Assembly (NCBI GenBank): GCA_022539475.1
Contig: VCMS01000218.1
Location: forward strand, 107,667 to 171,666
Source: Gracilaria domingensis
Taxonomy: Eukaryota > Rhodophyta > Florideophyceae > Gracilariales > Gracilariaceae
DNA length: 64,000 nt
Direction of reading: 5' to 3'
Shown: positions 56,643 through 64,000 of the stretch, piece by piece
Numbering within the stretch: the first letter of the stretch is position 1
Layout of the letters: each line of letters opens with the position of its first letter
Position numbers and translations under genes: made by a program
The notes under the pieces: model-generated
Seen by the model: only the letters and a program-made list of their open reading frames with translations
What the model was told of the DNA's origin: nothing
Databases searched by the model: none

Positions 56643-59600
56643 AAGGTGTTTCGTAGTATAAAAAGAGTCTAAGAACGACCATATACGGGTATTGTAGTAC
56701 TGTTTTAAAACGTTACTAGGAGGAGAAGTTTTTGCATCGATTTGAAGTAAAGAAAGGATGATTTAGTCATAAATTATATGTACGGGTTCAAGTGGGTAAA
56801 GAAAACTGTAAATATCTTTAACATGAGCTTAGAAATCAAGAAGAGTAAAACAACCTCCATTACGGGTTGAAACCCATAAAAGGTTTACCTTACTTTATAC
56901 GGGTGCCCCAAGTAATGCAAACGCTTAGTTCTTCAGAAATATCACAATTTTTGTACTTGTTTCGTTACTAGTATCGTGCACTTTAATGATATGGAATGAC
57001 CATTTTCTATCTAGCAAAATCTTAGCGAAGTATTAGTGATAAGGGATGTAGGATTTAAAGGGGCATATTTGAACCTCAGAAGGACGAACAATATCGTCTG
57101 TGTTCTGCAAAGTGGAATATAGTCTGTTCGCTTTGGAAACTAAGCTAGTTTTGGAGCTATTTGGGGCGCGCGAGGGGGTGGCAGAGGCTGGCACTCAAAA
57201 AATTAAGAAATTTTGGAATATTAAATTCCATTTTGCGCAGTTTAGTTCTTGGGTCTCCTAGTTTTTGTAGAGGTTCTACTTCGCCGCACCACCCCATTCA
57301 CTCTTTTCCGCGACCCTCTCTCAAAACTGCACTCGTGCTAGTTTGCGTTTCCATTTTCCTCTGAGTTGCAACAAAAATCACAACTCATCCCACCTCAATC
57401 ATCCCAACGTTCCTTCCCATCCAAACCGCAATCACTCTTTACTCATTTTTCGCCGATCCTGCGTTCGGATCCTTCCTCTTCGTCTCCCCAAAAGCTTTTC
57501 TGTAGAAGTACGGGTAGCAACCCTCCCCAATCCCGTACACCCGCGTCGCCCAAAAACAGCTTCCCATTCCTCCCCATCCTTTTCTCCTTATGCGCCGCCT
57601 GATTTCGTTGGGCCGTTCGCAGTTTCATGCCCTACGTAAAAACCCAGTCAAGACCGGAGCCCCGATTGCCTCCTTTGGCACCTCTTCCATCACCATCCTC
57701 TTCTCCTTACGCCTCTTCGTCAGACGGCTCTTCCGGTGCCCAAAACTACCAGCCTTCGCCTTCGTTGTCAAAAAGAACTCCTTCTGTGCCGCAACCCTTC
57801 CCGCACTTCCCATCTCTGTCCTTCCTTCTACATCCAATTTCAACATCCTTTCCTCCACCAACCCTTGTCTTGTGCAGAACACTTTCACCGCCTTCTCCAG
57901 CACGTCTATCACGTTTCTAAGGACAATAAGCTTCTCTTGCGCAACTCATCTAGGCCTCCTGGCGCACATTATAGTACACCATACACGTTTTATCTCATCT
58001 CCATCTCTTAAACGAACAAAAAGCTGCGCAGGATTAATATCTTCTCAACCGTAGGCTCACTATCAGCCCCACTCAGCAGCACACCGCCCATTTCAATCAT
58101 AATATTCACAATCAAATAGTAAAAGTACAATCCATAACATTGCCACCCTTGCTTTTATCTTTATCACCAAATACATCTTTGTGCCTTTTTCTCCGCAAAC
58201 TGTTTTCAATCTTTAACGTCCTTTAAAGCATGGATATTTTGCCATTTTTTATAACCACCTCCACCTTCCATTTTACCTACGTCTACGCTTAACCATCATT
58301 TGTCCTTTTCTTCGCGCATATACAGTCTTTATCTGCCAAGTACTTGTTGTTTGACATCCGAACGGCCTTTTCAATGGCGTCAAAGGTACCTCTCTCCCAT
58401 CCAATGACGTATGATGATCATTGTCTTTACCGTATTCGTTAGACGTCATTAAAACCCGGGCTCTTACTAGATCAAAGAAATCAATGCGGTACCGTGCAAG
58501 CAAGGAGTGTTAAGCTATTCGGCCTTCTGAGCTCGTGGCACACTTTCTTTTGTTCACCTAAATTCGTCCCATTCCTCTTATCGAAGTTCTCATCGGACGA
58601 TCTTCTGTACAAACCCCCATCTTTCACTATTTAACGCCAACTAATTATCTTCCTACAATATCATTAAATAGTTTTTTTAACCACCTTGCCTTGACCCGGA
58701 TTAATCTCCCATCGAAGGTTGAGAAAACGTTAAAGTCGCTCTCAATGATTCACAGTTCTCTTTCAAGTTGTGGAGGGCAGCGCCGCTTCTTTTCAATGAT
58801 CGTTGTTTCTCAGCATGCCATGCAATAAGTTGTTAATCGTTGTTGTGGAACATGCGTCAGTGACAAGATCGTTAGAGGCATGGGTTGCGGATGTTGATTG
58901 GTGGTCGAGCGTGGACAATGAGTGCTAATGACGAAATGGAGAGGATTGCAAAGCAGAAATGTTTCGCTGTGCTCCTAGGCATCTGTGAACTATTTCAGGC
59001 GATACATTATATACTCTGTTCTACAGCTGAATGAAAACTCCTTTCGTGCCGCTATGAACGGTTTTTGATAGAGTTGGTTGTTTTTGTGTTGTTAGTAGAC
59101 GTTTACTCGCAGAGATTCAAATGCAAGTGAGAAGGACGATGCAAAGAGCAACAGATGGTTTTCGTTTTGTGTAGCAAAGAGATAGTCTACATGTGGTGCA
59201 CTGCGGGACGTCAGTAGTACGACGGGGACGAGCTACTCTGTGCTTGCTCTCCTGAAAAGCACGGCGAGCACAATGGCTCGGATGTTGTATGGCAGTTAAA
59301 AGTGGAGAGTCATAGTTTAACTACTGGTTTGAACGGTTGAAATCAAACTCAAGTACGCTTATAAGGTTGAAGATCTCGAGCACTGGCGTCTTTTCAAAAT
59401 CACGGAGAAGAACTCGCATGAGCGTGGAGTCACCATTGCGCACGGCCAACGTTGGTGCTTTTTACTTGTCAAATGAGCGCGAGAGCGAAATGTACTTGCA
59501 CGCACCGACGCGCACGTGTATACATTTTGTACTGAGAAGGGGCCGAAAGATAGGCGGTACAGCAACGCAACGTGCGCGCCACCAGCACAGCGCCGCTGTG

Positions 59601-59691
59601 GGCTCGGCAACAATCGATCAAACAACCCCCATTCCCTGGTAGAAAATTGCCAAAAGTTTCGATGTTCAGAAGGTTGTGATGTTTAACCAAA
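56643..59691. other. About 3 kb without a secure gene
   Basis: AT-rich to about 57.1 kb, then strongly pyrimidine-rich on the plus strand (57.25-58.1 kb). Coding strands elsewhere in the window are purine-rich, so a minus-strand gene is possible here; the best piece is the minus ORF 57625-57912. From 58.1 to 59.7 kb I see no gene or repeat family. Confidence 0.4.
57625..57912 (-). CDS. Possible small basic protein
   Basis: A minus ORF of 95 aa with natural composition (LEKAVKVFCTRQGLVEERML, then SRLTKRRKEKRMV). It stays open 14 codons further upstream to a TGA. It may be an exon of a spliced gene; overlapping plus ORFs are Pro/Ser low-complexity. No family, low certainty. Confidence 0.25.
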   Translation of the reverse strand: MIDVLEKAVKVFCTRQGLVEERMLKLDVEGRTEMGSAGRVAAQKEFFLTTKAKAGSFGHRKSRLTKRRKEKRMVMEEVPKEAIGAPVLTGFLRRA

Positions 59692-60166
59692 GTGGTGCAT
59701 AGGTTCTCCATAGGTGTTTATTTAATTCCGAGGAACATAAATTATGATTTTAGGTGGTGGTTAGGTTGTCGGCGTATGCCAGGTGTCCATTGCTGCAACA
59801 GCTTGTACGAGATTAACAGCTCGTATCGCCAGAACTGGCCACCCGGCATGCTCATGTCACCTAAGCGTTACAAGCAGCTCCAGGGCAGTGATGATCGGTA
59901 CCTGAAGTTCTTTGCCGGACGTGACTCTGTCAGTTGGTGCGAGAAGTTAGCCGTACGATCGCCAGTGGCTCCGGCTCGAAATTCGGGGCTCACTAGAGTT
60001 CTTTGCTGAGCTCGAGCTCTACTCCGAGCTTTCTAACATTCTTTACCCTGGTCTGTCAACATCAACCGAGCTTGGGTGCATGACCAGCAGGGATTGTTAC
60101 TACGAGTGTTAGCAGCCTTCCGAGCTTAACTTCTGTTCCGAGCTGAAGTGCCTCGTCGCGGGGATT
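59692..60166 (+). pseudogene. Cys-containing N-terminal region of the membrane protein gene (broken)
   Basis: The ORF 59692-60009 (CCNSLYEINSSYRQNWPPG...) shifts near 59.97 kb to a frame reading FFAELELYSELSNILYPGL, then GCMTSRDCYYEC, a TAG at 60105, and NFCSELKCLVAG, which runs in-frame into the Ser/Pro stalk at 60167. It looks like an extracellular disulfide domain. The start and any signal peptide are not found. Confidence 0.45.
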
Positions 60167-60282
60167 GTGACTCGGACAGTTAGCAGCCTACCGTCTCCTT
60201 CTCTTAGCCTCTCCGCCCCGACTATTCCAGGGGTGATTCCCAGCCATGGTTTGCCTATTAGCCAGAATGGAGCGTTGGGCTC

Positions 60283-60548
60283 TGTTGCTCCATCTGCATC
60301 AGTTGTGCCAACGGGTTCTATACTCTCGATTGTGTTAGCTTCTTCATCTACGTCATTCGGAAGCCTCTGCTGCCCCATCTGCATCAGTTGTGCCAACGAG
60401 TTCTATATTCTCGAATGGGTTAGCTTCTCCATCTACATCATTTGGAAGCGTTTCCTCTGTTGCCTTATCTGCATCAGTTGTGCCAACGAGTTCTATATTC
60501 TCGAACAGGTTAGCTTCTCCATCTACGTCATTCGGAAGCGTCTCTGGG
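60283..60548 (+). repeat. 90-bp tandem repeats in the stalk
   Basis: Three units begin at 60283, 60369 and 60459, each encoding PSASVVPT.SI.S..LAS.STSFGS. Units 2 and 3 are 90 bp; unit 1 is 86 bp, and the 4-bp loss explains the frame change between the ORFs 60167-60565 and 60390-63446. Confidence 0.75.
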
Positions 60549-63446
60549 TCGTTTTTGTCGATTAGCTTCTCACCCCCAAGCCCTACCGCAGAACTTAGTA
60601 GTGATACAGGAGTTAGTCCTAGTGAAGGGCTTGGTTCTGCTGCCGTCTCAGGTTCTTTTCTGTCCCCAAGTGTATCTTGTTTGGATGGATTAGCGTCTGC
60701 ATCTTCATCGTTCGGGTTTACTTCCGGATCTGTCATATCACCAAGTTCCTTGCTCTCTACACCAAGTGTAGAACCCAGTATTACTCCCGTGTTGGGTGCT
60801 GTAATATCTGCAAGTGTGAGCGGAGCAAGTCTGTCTGCCGGTATGTCCGGGTCCTTTTTGCGGCCGAGCTCCTCGCATTCGGGTGATCCTCTGTCCCCAT
60901 CTGCGTCGCCTGGAATTGTATCAGGATCGCTTGTCTCCCCGGGTGTATCTGTGTCGACAAGTTTCAGTATTGGTCTACCCACGTCTGGAAGCACTTTAGG
61001 AAGCTTGAGCTTTTCTCCAAGCTTTTCTCAGTCCAGTCCTTCTGGAGTAGTTCCCAGTCTTTCTGTGGAACCAAGTACAAGCTCACTGACAAGCCCGGGA
61101 ATGTTTGTGAGTCCGAGTGATTCACTAACATCACCCGGTGCGTCAGGATCTCTCGTATTACCGAGTTCTTCAGTATTGAACGGGATTGCTTCTGCTTCAG
61201 TGTCATTTGGGATTGTACCCGGATCATTCGTTTCGCCAAGTACCTCGTTTGTAAGCCCAACAGTGGAACCGAGTATTGTTTCAGGGTCGAGCCCGGGGAT
61301 TTCAGTCAGTGAGAGCGTCGCTCTTGGTTTTGCTGCAGTCTCTGGTTCTCTTTCTCCAAGCTCGTCGTTTTCTGGCAGTTTGGGTAGCATATCTCCTTCG
61401 CATGGAATCGTTACGGCGGAACTAAGTGTCTTGCCAAGTGTCTCCGCTGCAAGCGGGAAAGAAGTGGTAGCGAGCCCAACTATGGAACCCATTGGCAGTG
61501 TCGGCCTGAGTCCTGTGGCTTCAGTGAGTTTGGATGTCCCTACTCTTTCAGGTTCACTTGTGTCGCCGAGCAGTTCGTTTTCGGATGATGTGCTGTTGCC
61601 ATCTTCATCTCCTGGAATTGTTTCAGGGGTCCCGTTTTCTCCCAGTTTGTCCGAATCGACAAGTTTTAGTAGTGGATCACCTTCGTTTGGAAGCATAACG
61701 GGAGCAATAAGTTTGTCCCCGAGCTTAGCTCTGTCAAGTGCATCTGGAGTGGTTCCTAGTCTCACTCTGGAACCAAGCAATAGTGCAGTAGCAGGCCCAG
61801 ATATGTCACCGAGTCCAAACTTGATGTCAGTCAGTGCATCAGGACCCTCTTTGCCCCCGACCTCTCCGTCTTTCACCGCTTCGGAGGTGGATAACTTTGC
61901 TTCGCCGAGTGCAAGTGCTGTGAGGGAATCTTTTTCCCCTAGTCCAAGTTTGGACGGGGTTGAGCCAGTTCTATTGTCACCTAGTGAAGGTGTTGATTCA
62001 GAACAACTTTCGGGGTCCAATCCTGCGACAAGTGTGGACGAAACCTCTTCGACAGTTGTTTTGAGTCCAAGTGTATTGCCATCCCCGATAGTGCGACAAA
62101 GCTCACCTGTCGAAGAAGAGTCACCGACTATGTCTCTGGTGAGCCTTGAACCATGGGTACCATCAGTGAGTCCTTCGCCTAATGGAACTGCACTTGGGGT
62201 TGATCCCGCTGGCGAATCAGGCAACGATGATGGTAGTTCTCCACGTTTCATATCTCCCGTTATAGGGAGTGACAGTGGTAACGCCGACTCAGGTCGGGAT
62301 AGCTCCAGAGGTGGAGGATCTTTTCCTGGAGGCATTGGTGGTATGAGCGGCATAGCAGTAGGTTCTCTTGTTGTCGTTCTAGTTGTTGGCGTCGTGGTTT
62401 ACAGATCTTGTGCAGTATTTCCGGACTTTGGAAAAGCCCCGGTCTCATCGCCTTCAGAGAGTTCGAACCATGAAGGTATTCTGATGTCGAGCAGGATAAG
62501 CTTTGAGTCAGATGATGATGACGATGACGACTCACCATGGGCCCAAGTGTGGCGAAGTGCATCCGAACTGTCGGACTCAGTAGTGGAAATGGGGCAGGAA
62601 GCTGCTGCCGCGGTAGGGGGACAGTTTGCTGGCCTTATGAGGCCTGGTGCGGCACGTGTGCGTCCTCCTCAAGTGATAACCAGGCTAGCTGTCCCTGGGA
62701 TGTGTTTGGCGTTGAGTCAGTTGTCTCCTGATTCTACGGGATCAGACGCTACTTCCTCAACGTCAGCCCACTCTTCTGACCCCCCTTCCTTCCCGTCTCT
62801 AGGAGCATCATCTTCATCCCAAGAGCGATCAAACTCGGAACTAGGGGCTGAACTCCCACAGCAAGGGAAAAGGGGAGCTGCCGTGGCGGAGAAGCCGAGA
62901 CTGGATCTTTTGTTCGTTTTCAACTCATCAGGTGCCCTCTCGTGGAGAGATTATCGTAGACTGAAGGAGATCCTTTCTACTCCTGGAGGTGTGATTGACA
63001 ATGTACAAAAGCAAGTTCACGACGGATCTCGGGTTGGATTTTTGGAGTATGCGTATGACTCCGTGGTTGTTTCTGAGCTCGACAGGGATCTCGATGCCGT
63101 TAGGAGACGAATTCTGAGTTCATTCCAAGGCGATGCAAATAAATGGGACACTAACGACATGTATATATACGAAGTCGGAGATAAAATGTGGGGAAATGCA
63201 TTGAGAAAGGTGGACAGCTTGGTTAATGATCCTGAAAAGAACAACGATATTCATACAATAAGTGAGGGTGACATCGAAGAGCCACCAACTGTGCAAGCAA
63301 CAGAAGTACCACCAGCAATGAATGGGATGTGTAGGGAAGCCCATCTGGCCTTGAAATGGTCCAGGTATGAAATAATACCACCGGCCGCGAACAAGCACAT
63401 TCAGACACAACTGTTGAACGCTGAAGACTCCGGCGTGTCGTCTTGA
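60390..63446 (+). CDS. Ser/Pro-rich single-pass membrane protein with vWA-like domain
   Basis: Residues 1-645 are a Ser/Pro/Val/Gly stalk built from degenerate SP(S/G)..S.....SVEPS units, like heavily glycosylated wall or adhesion proteins. A Gly-rich hinge (GGSFPGGIGGMSG) precedes one membrane helix at ~651-676 (GIAVGSLVVVLVVGVVVY) followed by Arg. The inner side begins acidic (DDDDDDDSP). From ~830 a von Willebrand A-like fold appears: RLDLLFVFNSSGALSW in place of the metal-site DxSxS, and SRVGFLEYAYDSVVV. The frame breaks at 63440; the next ORF completes the domain. Altered first metal-site residues suggest no MIDAS. Role may be wall sensing or adhesion (inference). Confidence 0.6.
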   Translation: MPTSSIFSNGLASPSTSFGSVSSVALSASVVPTSSIFSNRLASPSTSFGSVSGSFLSISFSPPSPTAELSSDTGVSPSEGLGSAAVSGSFLSPSVSCLDGLASASSSFGFTSGSVISPSSLLSTPSVEPSITPVLGAVISASVSGASLSAGMSGSFLRPSSSHSGDPLSPSASPGIVSGSLVSPGVSVSTSFSIGLPTSGSTLGSLSFSPSFSQSSPSGVVPSLSVEPSTSSLTSPGMFVSPSDSLTSPGASGSLVLPSSSVLNGIASASVSFGIVPGSFVSPSTSFVSPTVEPSIVSGSSPGISVSESVALGFAAVSGSLSPSSSFSGSLGSISPSHGIVTAELSVLPSVSAASGKEVVASPTMEPIGSVGLSPVASVSLDVPTLSGSLVSPSSSFSDDVLLPSSSPGIVSGVPFSPSLSESTSFSSGSPSFGSITGAISLSPSLALSSASGVVPSLTLEPSNSAVAGPDMSPSPNLMSVSASGPSLPPTSPSFTASEVDNFASPSASAVRESFSPSPSLDGVEPVLLSPSEGVDSEQLSGSNPATSVDETSSTVVLSPSVLPSPIVRQSSPVEEESPTMSLVSLEPWVPSVSPSPNGTALGVDPAGESGNDDGSSPRFISPVIGSDSGNADSGRDSSRGGGSFPGGIGGMSGIAVGSLVVVLVVGVVVYRSCAVFPDFGKAPVSSPSESSNHEGILMSSRISFESDDDDDDDSPWAQVWRSASELSDSVVEMGQEAAAAVGGQFAGLMRPGAARVRPPQVITRLAVPGMCLALSQLSPDSTGSDATSSTSAHSSDPPSFPSLGASSSSQERSNSELGAELPQQGKRGAAVAEKPRLDLLFVFNSSGALSWRDYRRLKEILSTPGGVIDNVQKQVHDGSRVGFLEYAYDSVVVSELDRDLDAVRRRILSSFQGDANKWDTNDMYIYEVGDKMWGNALRKVDSLVNDPEKNNDIHTISEGDIEEPPTVQATEVPPAMNGMCREAHLALKWSRYEIIPPAANKHIQTQLLNAEDSGVSS

Positions 63447-63892
63447 TAAATGCGGGAGAATTGACCAAAGGTGGTGCAGGTGGTCAAGGATTGAAGTCTG
63501 CTTTCAAAGAGAAAATGGAAATGGAGAAGCTAGGAATACGTGTTGTTACAATTGGTATTGGAGAGGGCCAGGACCCTGAGCTTGCGAAGCTAGGGACTGG
63601 GAAGTCGTCTTTGAGCGCTTCTTCGGTTGCTGATGTCGTTACTTTAGTGCCGAAACTTGTTGAAATGATTGTAAGGTCGGATTATCGGTTTGACGGTCAA
63701 GTATTGCGAAGCGCACCGGTAATTAGGAAACGAATGAAGAAGTCCAGGGAAAAAGCCAAGGAAAAGAGGAAGCAGGTGTATAATGCTCTTCGTTTGAAGA
63801 ACAATGCCGCCGACAAAAACATTCGGAAAGGAATATCCAGGAGGGCTAGCGAGCTTCCTCCTTGGTTCACTGATAGCGATAATATTGACTAA
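63443..63892 (+). CDS. C-terminal part of vWA-like domain, basic tail
   Basis: It overlaps the previous ORF by 4 nt in another frame. Just upstream in this frame RRVVLINAGELT supplies the expected vWA beta strand, then IRVVTIGIGEGQDPELAKLG and ADVVTLVPKLVEMIV complete the fold. The tail is Lys/Arg-rich (RKRMKKSREKAKEKRKQ) and ends WFTDSDNID. It belongs to the same gene as 60390-63446, with a frameshift near 63440. Confidence 0.6.
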   Translation: MINAGELTKGGAGGQGLKSAFKEKMEMEKLGIRVVTIGIGEGQDPELAKLGTGKSSLSASSVADVVTLVPKLVEMIVRSDYRFDGQVLRSAPVIRKRMKKSREKAKEKRKQVYNALRLKNNAADKNIRKGISRRASELPPWFTDSDNID

Positions 63893-64000
63893 ACAACTTA
63901 GCTCGCGGTCTCAATTAGTGTAGCCGTAACATTCAAACATGCCTAAACTTATCTAACCAATATGAAAAAAACATAAAAGCAAACACTATGTCTAAACTTT

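Noticed and set aside
61028-62353. 441-codon minus ORF opposite the Ser/Pro stalk
   Set aside because: Antisense of a low-complexity repeat gene; no start context and no motif.

Overview
The window is eukaryotic nuclear DNA. It has spliceosomal introns (an 85-nt GTACGT..CAG intron near 0.5 kb and a 114-nt intron with a TACTAAC branch site near 6.7 kb), F-box, KIX, NB-ARC/WD40 and SET proteins, and LINE, Ty3 and PiggyBac-type transposons. Compact genes with few short introns between nested transposons suggest a multicellular red alga of the Chondrus type. That assignment is an inference from style, not proof. A run of 58 Ns at 48377-48434 shows this is draft assembly. Many genes carry single-base frameshifts, so decay and unpolished sequence are hard to separate.

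Layout. 0-7 kb: a secreted Cys-rich protein (cut by the window edge), an F-box pseudogene beside an intact F-box paralogue, and a KIX-domain protein. 7.5-20.7 kb: a segmental duplication. Each copy joins a fragment of a GET3/ArsA ATPase to the 3' side of an NB-ARC/WD40 gene. Copy A retains the NB-ARC/WD40 gene; copy B is split by a 4.1-kb LINE with a 17-bp target-site duplication. 20.98-36.7 kb: a degraded PiggyBac-type transposase gene with a nuclease-like insert. It has been hit by a 10.8-kb Ty3 chromodomain retrotransposon, a solo LTR of the same family 60 bp away, and a 141-bp inverted-repeat element. Removing each insertion with one target-site copy restores one reading frame. The Ty3 element also carries a roughly 536-codon ORF antisense to pol.

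36.8-54.5 kb is the most unusual part: a Plavaka/KDZ-like transposase gene (40.2-43.4 kb) abutting a divergent gene cluster. Leftward genes encode a small protein, a beta-class DNA amino-methyltransferase fused to a SET domain, and a basic/coiled-coil protein. The rightward gene encodes a basic Ser/Thr-rich region, a ParB-like domain and a 2-oxoglutarate/Fe(II)-oxygenase-like double-stranded beta-helix. Both directions start from copies of the same ~75-bp promoter block, and a 796-bp foldback of nested palindromes lies between them. A third promoter copy with a paralogue of the rightward gene's N-terminus sits at 36.8-38.0 kb, so the module moves or duplicates. I infer a mobile, self-contained chromatin/DNA-modification cassette: writer (methyltransferase-SET) on one side, reader/eraser-like (ParB-oxygenase) on the other.

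54.7-64 kb: two convergent HAD-phosphatase paralogues, one without its nucleophile Asp; about 3 kb with no secure gene; and a long Ser/Pro-rich single-pass membrane protein with a von Willebrand A-like domain after the membrane segment, broken by frameshifts.
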